Source: Parvibacter caecicola (GTDB lineage Bacteria > Actinomycetota > Coriobacteriia > Coriobacteriales > Eggerthellaceae). From it: DNA of 60,370 nucleotides. The stretch covers positions 1 through 60,370 of the forward strand of contig NZ_QIBY01000013.1 in the NCBI RefSeq assembly GCF_003725335.1, in the 5' to 3' direction. A model generated the notes under the pieces. The model searched no databases. It saw only the letters and a program-made list of their open reading frames with translations, and had not been told where the DNA came from. The translations under genes were made by a program, and so were the position numbers. Shown here one piece after another: positions 1 through 8,514 of the stretch; position 1 is the stretch's first letter, and each line of letters starts with the position of its first letter.

Positions 1-2009
1 CCCCCGACGGCGCTGTCGGTGGGGGCCGAGGCGGCACCGTCGGGGGCCGGAGGCTCGCCGGCGGGGTTGGAGGTGGGGGCGGATTCCTCCCCTTCGCTGT
101 ACATACTTAATAGGAGGGCGATTACCTGCAGGGTTTTGCCCAGGCCCATCTCGTCGGCCAGGATGCCGCCGAAGCCCATGGCCCGCAGCGTTTGCAGCCA
201 GCGGAAGCCCTCCACTTGGTAAGGCCGCAGCACCTCGGCCAGCGCGGCGGGCACCGGCGCCAACTGCGCGGGGTCCGGCTGGCGCAGTTGCTGCACGAAT
301 TTCGCAAAAACCTCGCTGCGGTACACGCCATCCAGCTGGCTTTCCAGATAGAACGCCTGGTAGGTGGGCAGTTCCACCCGCCCCTCCCGCACATCTTCGG
401 CGCTTATGCCCATATCGGCCATCAGGCGGGACAACCCGTGGTCGTCGAAATTGCGCAGGCTGGCGAAGGTGCCGTCGCTCAGGCGATGGAAGCTGCGGCG
501 GCGCCGATAGCTGTCCATGAGGGCAAACAGCTCGGGCAGCGGCACATCATCAGCGGCCATGTCCAGCGCGATGAGGTTGCCGGCCAGCGAGAGCCCCAGC
601 TGCACGCGGGGAGGGCGCGGCCGAATGAGCCGGTTGAACGCCGGCGTGGTGAACACCTCTCCCATCTGGCGAAACTGCGCCAGCCCGTCGAATAGCAGCG
701 ACGCTGCCGGGCCATCGGCAGCCAGGGGCAGCACGCCCGTCGGGGGAAAGTAGGCCAGCAGCAGTTGCAGCGCCCGGGCCTCAGCCGCCTTCTGGCGATA
801 GAAATTGCACTGGCGAAGCGCCGGCGGCTCGTCGGCGATGCCCACCACGATGGGCTGGCCGTCGGGCGCCTGCTCCATGACGCCGGGCAGGCTTGCCGGC
901 GAGATGGCCAGTGCGATGGCCCGCTGGCCGTAAAGCGCCTGGGCATCCACCTGAATGGCGCCGTCTATCACGTCGAAGGAAAACTGCAGCTGCAGCGGTT
1001 GCGGCCGATAGCGCAGGAGGGCATCAGGGGGATTGAGCCCCAGTTCGCGCTGCAGGGCGGGCAGAAAAGTGGCGCCGAACAGCGGCGCGTCCTCGCGCGA
1101 AACCCGCAGCTGGCCGCCGGCGTCCTGCAGGGCATGCAGCAGCCGACCCACCGGAGCAAAGCCGGGATCCGTGACATAGAACCCGTCATCCACCAGAAGG
1201 GCGCAGCCACCCGGCGCCACCACGCCGCTGAATTCCCACAGCGCCGAAACCTCGAAGCCGCCTTCAACTTCGCGCACCTCCAGCAGCTGTTCTTGAGCCG
1301 GTGCGCCGCGGCGCACCTCCACCACGCCGCAACGGGACCGGGAGTAGTCTTCGCAGTTCAGCTGCAACGATTCGCCAATTTGGGTTTTCAGGAATTCCAC
1401 CAGCTGCTGCGGGGAAAGCGCCATGGTGCGCTGGGGGCCGCGCGCGGCGGCCGAGCGCTTTTGGCCGAAGGCGCTGGCACGGGCGTCGCCGAAGCCCGCG
1501 CCCCACAAATCCGCACCGCCGTGCCACCGGCGGCCCGCAGGCCCCGGCAGCTCGGCTTCGTCATCGCCGGACTGCCCAAAGGGGTCCTCCAGGGAAGCGC
1601 CCTCTTCCAAAGCGGCCAGCAACCATCGCAGCAGCGCCTGGCTGCGCTCGTCGAAGGCGGCCAGCCCGTGGGCGAACGCCAGCTTCTTGCCATAGGCGTA
1701 GGTAGCCCCCTCCGCCACGTGACGGGCCAGCTGGGAAATGGATTTCACCGCATAGCGGCTTGCGCCGTCGGTCACCCAAAGCTGCAGCGAGAAGCGGCCG
1801 TACTCCACAGCAAGCGCCGGCTGCAGGGCAATGCGGCCCGGCGTTTGCTGCAGCATCTCTTCGACTTCGGCCATAAGGCCCTGCAGGGCCGGGGTGGTGC
1901 GCAGGGGCGCGCCAGGGGCCTTCTCGGGCTGGGCGAAGCTCCAAGGCTCGACGCCTTCGCCCCCTTCCCCTTCATCGCTGTCGGGAAAAACCGCGTAATG
2001 GCCGGTCAT
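1..2009 (-). CDS. SNF2-family DNA helicase, N-terminal part (C-terminus beyond window edge)
   Basis: Superfamily 2 ATPase of the SNF2/RapA type, expected to translocate on DNA or remodel nucleoprotein. The frame is open from the ATG at 2009 to the left edge. Its last visible part holds the Q-motif-like [11 protein letters not shown] and the Walker A box ADEMGLGKT (around residue 620). The roughly 600 residues before it match the layout of the bacterial SNF2-helicase-associated domain (beta-rich, poorly conserved). I see no N-terminal SWIM zinc finger (no CxC...CxH), which many relatives have. The start overlaps the upstream gene's stop by 4 nt (ATGA), so translation is probably coupled. A Pro/Ala/Ser-rich insertion directly follows motif I, near the edge. 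Helicase motifs II-VI lie outside the window, so activity cannot be judged. Confidence 0.85.
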   Translation of the reverse strand, partial: MTGHYAVFPDSDEGEGGEGVEPWSFAQPEKAPGAPLRTTPALQGLMAEVEEMLQQTPGRIALQPALAVEYGRFSLQLWVTDGASRYAVKSISQLARHVAEGATYAYGKKLAFAHGLAAFDERSQALLRWLLAALEEGASLEDPFGQSGDDEAELPGPAGRRWHGGADLWGAGFGDARASAFGQKRSAAARGPQRTMALSPQQLVEFLKTQIGESLQLNCEDYSRSRCGVVEVRRGAPAQEQLLEVREVEGGFEVSALWEFSGVVAPGGCALLVDDGFYVTDPGFAPVGRLLHALQDAGGQLRVSREDAPLFGATFLPALQRELGLNPPDALLRYRPQPLQLQFSFDVIDGAIQVDAQALYGQRAIALAISPASLPGVMEQAPDGQPIVVGIADEPPALRQCNFYRQKAAEARALQLLLAYFPPTGVLPLAADGPAASLLFDGLAQFRQMGEVFTTPAFNRLIRPRPPRVQLGLSLAGNLIALDMAADDVPLPELFALMDSYRRRRSFHRLSDGTFASLRNFDDHGLSRLMADMGISAEDVREGRVELPTYQAFYLESQLDGVYRSEVFAKFVQQLRQPDPAQLAPVPAALAEVLRPYQVEGFRWLQTLRAMGFGGILADEMGLGKTLQVIALLLSMYSEGEESAPTSNPAGEPPAPDGAASAPTDSAVG

Positions 2010-2314
2010 GCCACGGTTCCATACACCTGGCCCCACGCGTGGCCGGCGATGGCGGAATTCAACTGCACGCATAGCCGATCGCGGGTGTAGTTGCCCGGAG
2101 GCAGCAAGCGCACAATGCGCAGGAGGTCGTCGGGCAGGTCGGCCGCTTCCGCCGCCAGCACCACGTCAAGGCGGCGCACCTCGGGCGGGCGCACCATGGC
2201 GGCGATGATCTCCTCCTTGCTGTCCCCCACCTCGTACAGCGCGTCCACTATCGATTGCAGCGCGCCGAAATAGGGGCTGCGCTGGTAATTGGTTCCGGAA
2301 TGGTCGTTCGGCAT
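2006..2314 (-). CDS. small conserved-looking protein of unknown function (102 aa)
   Basis: Predicted soluble 102-residue protein without signal peptide, membrane segment or cysteine cluster. I do not recognise a family. It has an acidic, helical central part ([20 protein letters not shown]) and a C-terminal segment beginning [11 protein letters not shown] chose the ATG at 2314 because it starts 1 nt after the stop of the upstream gene (2316) and gives a compact protein; an upstream extension in the same frame would run deep into that gene. The end overlaps the SNF2 start by 4 nt. The tight spacing on both sides says the three genes are one transcript, so a role alongside the helicase is possible but is inference only. 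Confidence 0.7.
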   Translation of the reverse strand: MPNDHSGTNYQRSPYFGALQSIVDALYEVGDSKEEIIAAMVRPPEVRRLDVVLAAEAADLPDDLLRIVRLLPPGNYTRDRLCVQLNSAIAGHAWGQVYGTVA

Positions 2315-2315
2315 G

Positions 2316-3788
2316 TTAGCGGCCCGCCTCGTCTTCGGGGTATGGCGAATCGACGTCCTCGCTTGGGGCGGCGTCCGCCACGGACGCAGCGCCTTCAGCG
2401 GACGCGACGTCCTCGGCAGGCCGCACCGCCACCCCATGCGCAGCGCCATCGGCCACGGCCGCCACCACAAAGGCCTCGGGGGCCGACGGCTCCCCGGCCG
2501 AAGCAGGCTGGGGATCCGCTGGTGCAGCGGGCGGCTCCACCAGGCAGGCATATTCGCCGCACAAGGCTTCCACCTGGGGCGTTGCGTCATCGTCCTCCAC
2601 CACGATGTCGGGCGAGGCGCCGGTGCGCTTGCCCAGCGCCGCCTGCACCGCCGCTTTCCCCTGCGCCATCAACTGCTCCAGCAGGTCTTCCTGCGCCGCA
2701 GGATGGCTGGAAGCGGATGGTGCACCAGCCTGGCCGCCAGCCTCAGCCGGGCAACCCGACGCACCGGCGCTTCGCCGGGAAGACGCCTCAACTTCATCTT
2801 CCCCGCCAGTCGGCTGCCCCGCCGCAACGGCGCCGGTCAGCAGCGCTTCCAGCGGCGGTTCGCCTTCCGCGCCATCCGCCGCAACTTCGCCTTCCGCCAC
2901 CGCCCGCGCCACGGACATGTTGGACACCGCAGCCACCAGCGCCCCGGTATAGGCCGGAGTGGCGTCGCCGCCGGCGCGCAGGAACTGCACCCCCGCCGCC
3001 TGCAACGCAAGCGCCGCGTCCACCATGGTGTCGGGGCAGTAGTAGGGATTCTCCGCCGTGGGCTTCATCTGGGCGCCGTCGCGCTGGCGCACGTCCAACT
3101 GCACCAGCAGCGGCAGACCGCACACCTCCAGCGCCTCGCGGGCCAGTGCCAGCGCCTCCTCTGGCGCGGCTTCGGTAGCGAACCCGGCCACGCTGGCCTG
3201 GAGGTCGGCCATCACTTCGCAGGCCTCGGCCAAACGGCTGCGGCCATCGGCCAGCATGCCATCGGCCCCCACCTTCACCAGGGCAATCACCGGCGCATCG
3301 GTAATGGTGCGCACCCCCATCAGGGCGCACTTCAAATCGGCCAGGCCCTCGAACGAGTCCAGCAAAATGGCATCGTATTCTTGCTGCTTCAGCAGCTTCG
3401 CCACCCGCACGTACTGGCTGCGATTTTCCTTCAGCGACGCGGCGCTCCACGGGTCCAGCGGCAGCCCGCACGGGGAAACCGGGGCTATCACATGCTGCGG
3501 CTTGAAGCTGCGCACGATGGAAAGAGCGCGGTTGGCCAGCGCCTCCCCTTCGCCCTCCATGCCCGCTTTGGTCAGTTGGATGGGCGAAAGGGCCTGGGTG
3601 AGAGCGCACAACACCTGCGGCCCGGCCGCCACCTCCAGCTGGTAGGCGTCTTCCACGGTTTCCGGCTCTAGCAGCAAGGCCAGCTGCTGGTCGCGCCCGT
3701 CGGCAATGCCGATGCGCTGCAGGGCCGGGGCCGGCGGGGCCGAGAGCACCAGCACATCTTGATGGAAGCGAAGTTGGATGTCGGGCAT
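2316..3788 (-). CDS. homocysteine S-methyltransferase-like protein lacking the zinc cysteines
   Basis: The first ~300 residues follow the (beta/alpha)8 homocysteine-binding fold of MetH, MmuM and BHMT, e.g. ILLDSFEGLADLK (residues 141-153), an AGFATEAAPEEAL segment (201-213) and the closing AGVQFLRAGGDATP (265-278). In active enzymes three cysteines bind zinc and homocysteine, in GxNC and GGCC(G)T motifs. Here the matching positions read GFAT (202-205) and AGGDAT (272-277), so all three ligands are gone. Residues ~300-490 form a low-complexity Ala/Glu/Pro-rich tail without a recognisable domain. The start at 3788 has a clear GGAGGG Shine-Dalgarno. It is first in the operon with the 102-aa protein and SNF2 helicase. 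Normal methyl transfer to homocysteine looks unlikely; a changed substrate or a regulatory role is possible. Confidence 0.7.
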   Translation of the reverse strand: MPDIQLRFHQDVLVLSAPPAPALQRIGIADGRDQQLALLLEPETVEDAYQLEVAAGPQVLCALTQALSPIQLTKAGMEGEGEALANRALSIVRSFKPQHVIAPVSPCGLPLDPWSAASLKENRSQYVRVAKLLKQQEYDAILLDSFEGLADLKCALMGVRTITDAPVIALVKVGADGMLADGRSRLAEACEVMADLQASVAGFATEAAPEEALALAREALEVCGLPLLVQLDVRQRDGAQMKPTAENPYYCPDTMVDAALALQAAGVQFLRAGGDATPAYTGALVAAVSNMSVARAVAEGEVAADGAEGEPPLEALLTGAVAAGQPTGGEDEVEASSRRSAGASGCPAEAGGQAGAPSASSHPAAQEDLLEQLMAQGKAAVQAALGKRTGASPDIVVEDDDATPQVEALCGEYACLVEPPAAPADPQPASAGEPSAPEAFVVAAVADGAAHGVAVRPAEDVASAEGAASVADAAPSEDVDSPYPEDEAGR

Positions 3789-4178
3789 GATTCCCTCCTT
3801 GGTTGGTGCGTTTATGATAGCGCAACCGGCGCCGCCGCCACCGACCCGTCACGCGCACGGCCGCGCGCGGCGCTTGGCGCGCTCTGCGGGACCCAGCGCG
3901 ACTGGCGGGCGCTAAGCTGCGACCCTCAACGCCGGAGCGGCAACGGCACAAAGGGCAGCCCAGCGTTACGTTGAATCAATCAGGTCATCGGTTGCAATCG
4001 TCATTCCGAAATCCCGCTCCCATTCACGGGCAAATCTTAGGAAAACCTGAAGGCCGTTAGCTGTGGTTAACAGGACGTTTGGGCTGGGGAAATACCGTTT
4101 ACCCGCCATAACATGCCGTTCCTTGCCAGTTTGTCAATACCTATTTCTGAAGAATAATCCTTTCTGTAATATATGCTT
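3789..4178. other. gene-free stretch upstream of the Hcy-like operon and the RNA candidate
   Basis: About 390 bases without a convincing gene. Left of 3970 it is GC-rich and should hold the promoter of the minus-strand operon starting at 3788. Right of 3970 it is noticeably richer in A/T than its surroundings and ends in the promoter-like sequence of the RNA candidate at 4179. Open frames that cross it are short, lack ribosome sites and have no family resemblance. Confidence 0.5.
4144..4172 (+). promoter_or_regulatory. candidate promoter for the small RNA
   Basis: TTTCTG (4144-4149), a 17-nt spacer and TAATAT (4167-4172) would place a transcript start near 4179, at the foot of the first hairpin of the RNA candidate. 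An alternative pair, TTGTCA (4131) and AATAAT (4153) with 16-nt spacing, overlaps it. The -35 match is weak, so the support is mainly the AT-rich setting and the position. Confidence 0.4.
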
Positions 4179-4300
4179 GTCGTTGCGAATCCCCCCCCCT
4201 CAAACGCAACGAACTGCTTTCAAGCAGTACGCAACCCCAGAGGTTGCGACCCTCCTCTTAGCCCGGCGCATCCCCCCCTCAAGCGCCGGGCTCTTCTTTT
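4179..4300 (+). ncRNA. candidate small RNA with four hairpins and two C-rich loops
   Basis: Four consecutive perfect stems are visible: CGTTGCG/CGCAACG (4181-4187 with 4205-4211), ACTGCTT/AAGCAGT (4213-4228), CGCAACC/GGTTGCG (4230-4248) and AGCCCGGCGC/GCGCCGGGCT (4260-4292). The last is followed by CTTCTTTT, an intrinsic terminator. The loops of hairpins 1 and 4 share the text ATCCCCCC..TCAA, with 9 and 7 C respectively. C-rich loops of this kind in other bacteria pair with Shine-Dalgarno sequences of mRNAs; that function here is inference. No open frame with a ribosome site covers it. I do not recognise a named RNA family. A string of accidental hairpins in GC-rich DNA is the alternative, but the terminator and the shared loops argue against it. 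Confidence 0.5.
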
Positions 4301-4335
4301 GTCTAAGCCCTCCCCTTCCCCCAACGTATTGTGGC

Positions 4336-4460
4336 TGGGCCGGTTGGGCGGGGCGGAGCGAGGTCCGGCTAAGCGGAGTAGAGGGGAAATCCACTCGCCC
4401 GCAGGGCGAGTTAGTTCCCCTCGTACGGAGCGTCGAGCGCAGCCCCGCCCAACCGGCCCA
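4336..4460 (+). repeat. 125-bp structured repeat, copy A
   Basis: Bounded by perfect 18-nt inverted arms (4336-4353 and 4443-4460). It contains a nested AGGGGAA/TTCCCCT stem and a hairpin ACTCGCCC/GGGCGAGT. The inner ~85 bp is nearly identical to copy B at 27485-27609, and both copies are exactly 125 bp. The outer arms differ between copies at three positions, but in each case both arms changed together, so pairing is kept. It is shown on + because G-U pairs in copy B work on that strand; true orientation is unknown. Confidence 0.8.
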
Positions 4461-4477
4461 TCCCCCAGAAACGCTTA

Positions 4478-4498
4478 GGCAGAGACAGAATCTCTGCC
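4478..4498. repeat. GGCAGAGA-CAGAA-TCTCTGCC hairpin repeat, copy 1
   Basis: Perfect 8-bp stem with a 5-nt CAGAA loop. A second copy with the same loop and a longer stem lies at 13360-13390. Here it sits between the 125-bp element and the half-palindrome that follows it, in a gap 43 nt longer than in copy B of the composite, as if inserted there. Confidence 0.65.
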
Positions 4499-4516
4499 CT
4501 ACGATGGCGGAAGGCA

Positions 4517-4542
4517 TGACGTTATCCCCGTCCCCGGTCATG
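4517..4542. repeat. half copy of the TGACAGGGGACGGGGAT palindrome family
   Basis: Reads TGACGTTATCCCCGTCCCC then GGTCATG. It equals one arm of the palindromes at 21051-21126 and 22415-22486 with one difference (GGTCA for TGTCA). It lies 56 nt after the 125-bp element, in the same order and orientation as the pair at 27485-27650. Confidence 0.75.
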
Positions 4543-4613
4543 GATCACAGCGTCCCCCGTCCGAAGGCTCGCTCCTTCCAGTGCCCGGAATCCCGAAACT
4601 TGCCCTAACAAGG

Positions 4614-4649
4614 CGAGCGCCCGGCCCCTGGGATGGGGTCGGGCGCTCG
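4614..4649 (-). terminator. hairpin downstream of cassette 1, probable terminator
   Basis: A strong GC stem, CGAGCGCCCG with CGGGCGCTCG plus an inner GCCCC/GGGGT, sits 31 nt past the stop of the ferredoxin subunit gene. The T-tract on the minus strand is poor (CCTTGTTAG), so termination efficiency is uncertain. Confidence 0.5.
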
Positions 4650-4679
4650 GAAGAGAGGGCCTTGACTTGCGCGGGCGAA

Positions 4680-5333
4680 CTAGCCTTGCCAGGTCATTTC
4701 GCGCAGGATGTAGGCGCAGGAAGGCTTGTTGCCCACGTCCTGCAGACGATGCACCTCGCCGTCGCTGAAGGGGCGCACGCACTCCACCATCTTCACGCGG
4801 GCATTGTGCACATCGTCGTAGGTGGCATCGTACTCCAACACACGGCCGGGGGCCACAAAGCTATCGTAGCCGGCCTCCAGATCGCCGAAGAAGCGAGCGC
4901 GGGCGCCGCACTGGGCCACGCACTGGGGCAGCTCACCCTGGGAGGTTTTCTGCTCGCACATGGTGCATTTCTCCACCACGCGCTCTTCCTCGTTCAGGTA
5001 GCGCACGCCGTAAGGGCAGGCCATGGCGCAGAACTGGCAGCCGATGCACTTCTCCTTGTCGATCTGCACGGTGCCGTCTTCGAGCTTGTGGCTGGCCTCG
5101 GTGGGGCACACGCTCACGCAGGGGGCGTCGGCGCAGTGCTGGCAGGTGATGGGCAAAAAGTACATCTCCACATCGGGCACGATGGCGCCTTCGTACTTGG
5201 GGTTCGGCCCCACGCGCAGCACCTTGTTCCAGAAGTTGCCAATGGGCACCTCGTTTACTGCTTTGCAGGCCACGCTACAGGAGAGGCAGCCGACGCATTT
5301 GTTCAGGTCGGTAATGATGGCATACTGGGTCAT
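4680..5333 (-). CDS. four-cluster ferredoxin subunit of molybdoenzyme 1 (DmsB-like)
   Basis: Electron-transfer subunit of a DMSO-reductase-family complex, 217 aa. Four cysteine groups can each hold a [4Fe-4S] cluster: C13-C16-C19-C23, C64-C67-C72-C76, C96-C99-C102-C106 and C123-C126-C138-C142, in the usual DmsB/PsrB/NrfC interleaved order. There is no signal peptide; such subunits normally ride out on the Tat signal of the catalytic partner. It starts 3 nt after the catalytic gene's stop. No membrane-anchor gene follows, so electrons must come from a soluble or separately encoded donor. The paralogue at 31417 is very similar through all four clusters. The physiological acceptor cannot be read from this subunit. 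Confidence 0.93.
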   Translation of the reverse strand: MTQYAIITDLNKCVGCLSCSVACKAVNEVPIGNFWNKVLRVGPNPKYEGAIVPDVEMYFLPITCQHCADAPCVSVCPTEASHKLEDGTVQIDKEKCIGCQFCAMACPYGVRYLNEEERVVEKCTMCEQKTSQGELPQCVAQCGARARFFGDLEAGYDSFVAPGRVLEYDATYDDVHNARVKMVECVRPFSDGEVHRLQDVGNKPSCAYILREMTWQG

Positions 5334-5336
5334 GGT

Positions 5337-8330
5337 TTAGTCCCTTCCCTCATAGGTGGGCAGCCATGCCTTCAGGCGCGGGTCGGAGGCATCGGAGATG
5401 CAGGGGGTACCGTCCACGTCGCAGGGGCACGGGTTGCCAAACGGGCTGTTCTCGGGCGTGGCCTTGTAAATCTTCACCGGATAGGCGCGCAGCTGCGACG
5501 AGCCGGTATAGGGGTCCTGCGCCTCTTTGTCCACCAAGGCATTGATGCACACCAGTTCCCAGCCATGGGTGGGAGCGGAGAATTCCGGCAGCCACCAGGT
5601 ATGCTCAGTGTTGATGACGCCGGGCTTGACGCCGTGATACAGATCGGCAACTTCGCGAATCTTGCCGTCCTTAGACTCAATCCACACCCAATCGCCCTGC
5701 TGAATGCCCAGCTTCTCGGCATCGGCGGGGTTGATTTCCACGCGAGGCACAGGCCACTGCTCGCGGCACCAGGGCAACTGCCGATGCTCGGAGTGAAAGT
5801 ACACCGGATTGCGGCGGCCGGTGGTCATGTTGAAAGGATACTCTTCCATCAGCTCCGGCGTGGACACCGGCGACAGCGGCGGCTCTTTGTACTCCGGCAG
5901 GCAGATTTCCGAAGGGGCGAGGCCCTTAAGACGCTCCGGCAGGCCCTTGGTTTCGGGGCTGAGATAAGTTTCCATGATGGTGGACCAGATTTCCATCTTC
6001 ATGCAAGGGACGGGCATGCCGGGCATGTGATCGCCCTCTTTGTACACCATACCGTCCACCTGGCGCAGCTCTCCGGTTTCATAGCGCTTGTAGGTGCCCC
6101 AAATCTCCGGGTACTCATCTTTTGCCCGGAACCATCCATGCTTGGCAAACTTATCGAGGAACTCCTCATGGTTCATGCCCGTATCCTTGATCACATGATC
6201 CATGTAGCGAGTAACCGGACCCCAGGCGTCTCCGGTTTCGGGGTCATAGAAGGGCTTGCCCGCCTCCTTGAACCACATCTGCGCCACTTCGATTTCGAAC
6301 TTGGCTTCGCCAGGAGGGGCAATGCAGTTAACGTTGGCGCCAAAAGCGCCGTGGGCACCCTGGGAAATACGCGCGAATCCGGGAATCTCCAGCCAGTGCT
6401 GGGCCGGCAGCTTGATGTCAGCCAACTCAGTCATGGGGGCGTGCCACAGGTCCATGTCCACGAAGAAGTCCAGGCTCTTCAGGGCGTTCCATGCATAAGT
6501 GGCATTCGATTGATTCATGAAGTTTCCCGTAACAGCCACACAGCCCTTGATGGGATACGGTTTGCTTTCCAGTGCCGCCACCCAGCAGCTTTTAGCGTCC
6601 GTACGAGCGGTCCACCGGGTAAGCGGGAACTCTTCGGCGCAAGCGATGTTCGCCTTCTTGTCGAACTGCTCCACGAAAGGCTCGTTGGGATCCTTCTTTT
6701 TCTTCGCTGCAGCAACTTCATTGGCCGGTATGGCCACACCGCCAGCGTTAATCGGCACGCGGGTCATGCCGCGATTGCCGGCCGGAGTGTCGTAAGCACC
6801 CACCATAGCGGACAGGATACCCAGAGCGCGGAAGTTCTGCATCGAGTTGCCCGCCTGCTCTGGTGCCAGCTGGTAATGCAGGCCACCGTTGGAGAAACGG
6901 GGATCGAAGCGCTGGCCGGCCCAGGCCTCCACAGCCTCCTCAATGAGCTTCGGGTCCACATCGCAAATCTCGCCGGTGTATTCAGGGGTGTACTTGGACA
7001 CCACATCATCCCAGTACTTCTTCCACACGCTCTTCACCTTCACGGTGCGGCCGTCTTTCAGGGTCACCTCCCCTTCGTACCACAGCTCCGGCTCGCGCTC
7101 TATCTCGAACTGAGTGGGGTCGGGGATGCGGCCGGACACATCGCCGTCGGACCCGTCACCACGGATATCGCCGGAGGGGCGTACGTAATCGGTAAAGGTA
7201 GTGGGCTTGTGATGCTCCTTCTCCCCTTCCCACAGACCAATCTTCTCATCAGCGTCAAAATAAGTAAGGCCGCCCTCGCCATTGTTGGCCAAGCTATCCC
7301 ACACCATGAAGCGGGACACGCTGCCGCCTTCCACCAGGTCGCACTCGCGCAGCAGGCGCGTCTTTACATCAAGCCCGTTCCCCCTGGTGAACTTGCCGGT
7401 ATGGAAAGGCTGATCGTTGATGTCCAGTTCTTCGCAATACAGGTAGGGGCCGTTGGACCAGCGGGTACAGAACTCGTGATCTTCCCAGCCGTTCTTCATC
7501 ACCAGATGAGTCCAACCCAAGGCCATAGCGCCGTCGGTACCGGGACGCAGGGCCAGATGGATGTCGGCCTCATGACCCTCGTTGTTCAGACGCGGGTCGA
7601 TGAGGATGTACTTCTCACTGCGGGCAATCACTTCGGTAATAGTGCGGCAGGTGTCGTCATAGTTGGAAATAGACGGACCGGTGCCCCATTGCACATAGAC
7701 CTTGGGAAAGCCCACGGTTTCATTGAAAAAAATACCGTTTTCAATGGTGAGGGAACCGGCGTCGCGGCGGATGCCCTTGCAAATCTGAGCTGCGCCATGG
7801 CCGTTGACCGCACCGTAAAGGCTGGCAAGAGGACCGCCGCGCATTCCCCAGAATCGGGAGGTGCCAGTCATGTGCATGACGCCCTCTCCGCCGTACTTCC
7901 CCTGTACTTCCGTCAGCTTTTCGTGGCAAGTTTTGATGGCCTCGTCCCAGCTGATGCGCTGCCAGCCCGGCTCTTCCCCTTTAGGCTTCGTTCTCTTCAG
8001 CGGATAAAGAAGGCGGTCGGGGTGATAGGCGGCCTGGATGGACGCCTGGCTTTTTGTGCAGCAGTTGCCGTTAGACTGGTAGGCACTCTCATCGCCTTCG
8101 ATTTTTATAGCGCGTCCATTTTGCACCGTCACCCATACGCCACACTCCATCTTGCCGCAACCGCGACAAGCGGTGCGCACGCGCTTGATATCGCCGGCGC
8201 CCGGATTTGCGCCTTCTGCCATTGCCGCGCCTGGCTGCATGGCGGAAGAGCCCACCAAGGCCGCACTTCCCGCTACGGCCGCCGACAGCTTCAAAAAGCT
8301 GCGGCGCGTGGTATTGAGTTTCATTCCCAT
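5337..8330 (-). CDS. Tat-exported molybdopterin oxidoreductase, catalytic subunit 1
   Basis: Catalytic subunit of the DMSO-reductase superfamily (bis-MGD Mo or W), about 997 aa. A twin-arginine signal TTRRSFLKLS lies at residues 7-16, followed by an Ala-rich hydrophobic stretch. The cluster motif CRGCGKMEC (C55, C58, C63) with C90 binds [4Fe-4S]. A CKG motif near residue 184 is shared with the second enzyme and is a candidate metal-ligand region. Start choice: an AGGAGAGGAG site precedes ATG 8330; ATG 8324 is also possible, while a frame extension to 8363 lacks a ribosome site. In gut Eggerthellaceae, A+B enzymes of this type beside membrane LuxR regulators include catechol dehydroxylases and related reductases. 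The substrate here is unknown. Confidence 0.92.
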   Translation of the reverse strand: MGMKLNTTRRSFLKLSAAVAGSAALVGSSAMQPGAAMAEGANPGAGDIKRVRTACRGCGKMECGVWVTVQNGRAIKIEGDESAYQSNGNCCTKSQASIQAAYHPDRLLYPLKRTKPKGEEPGWQRISWDEAIKTCHEKLTEVQGKYGGEGVMHMTGTSRFWGMRGGPLASLYGAVNGHGAAQICKGIRRDAGSLTIENGIFFNETVGFPKVYVQWGTGPSISNYDDTCRTITEVIARSEKYILIDPRLNNEGHEADIHLALRPGTDGAMALGWTHLVMKNGWEDHEFCTRWSNGPYLYCEELDINDQPFHTGKFTRGNGLDVKTRLLRECDLVEGGSVSRFMVWDSLANNGEGGLTYFDADEKIGLWEGEKEHHKPTTFTDYVRPSGDIRGDGSDGDVSGRIPDPTQFEIEREPELWYEGEVTLKDGRTVKVKSVWKKYWDDVVSKYTPEYTGEICDVDPKLIEEAVEAWAGQRFDPRFSNGGLHYQLAPEQAGNSMQNFRALGILSAMVGAYDTPAGNRGMTRVPINAGGVAIPANEVAAAKKKKDPNEPFVEQFDKKANIACAEEFPLTRWTARTDAKSCWVAALESKPYPIKGCVAVTGNFMNQSNATYAWNALKSLDFFVDMDLWHAPMTELADIKLPAQHWLEIPGFARISQGAHGAFGANVNCIAPPGEAKFEIEVAQMWFKEAGKPFYDPETGDAWGPVTRYMDHVIKDTGMNHEEFLDKFAKHGWFRAKDEYPEIWGTYKRYETGELRQVDGMVYKEGDHMPGMPVPCMKMEIWSTIMETYLSPETKGLPERLKGLAPSEICLPEYKEPPLSPVSTPELMEEYPFNMTTGRRNPVYFHSEHRQLPWCREQWPVPRVEINPADAEKLGIQQGDWVWIESKDGKIREVADLYHGVKPGVINTEHTWWLPEFSAPTHGWELVCINALVDKEAQDPYTGSSQLRAYPVKIYKATPENSPFGNPCPCDVDGTPCISDASDPRLKAWLPTYEGRD

Positions 8331-8479
8331 TCCCACTCCTCTCCTATTGTTTGCCACGCCCATTGCGTGGGCGCTAAGGCAACTCTACGGAGAGTGCGGG
8401 TGGGCGCCAATCGTTCGGAAGAGGGAAATCGGGGGCGAGTGCAGCGTGAGCCGAGGATGAATTTTGACGAAGACGGCCT

Positions 8480-8493
8480 CATACTCTCGTATG
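8480..8493. promoter_or_regulatory. inverted repeat CATAC-TCTC-GTATG
   Basis: A 5-bp perfect inverted repeat in the divergent intergenic region between catalytic subunit 1 and its LuxR regulator. It is short and could be chance, but it sits in an AT-rich pocket upstream of both genes, so it is a possible operator half. Confidence 0.3.
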
Positions 8494-8514
8494 ATTTTTT
8501 ACATTTGCGCAGTT

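Noticed and set aside
4063-4608. 181-codon plus-strand frame across the RNA candidate and repeats
   Set aside because: It crosses a terminator and two repeat elements, lacks a ribosome site, and its product has no protein-like pattern.
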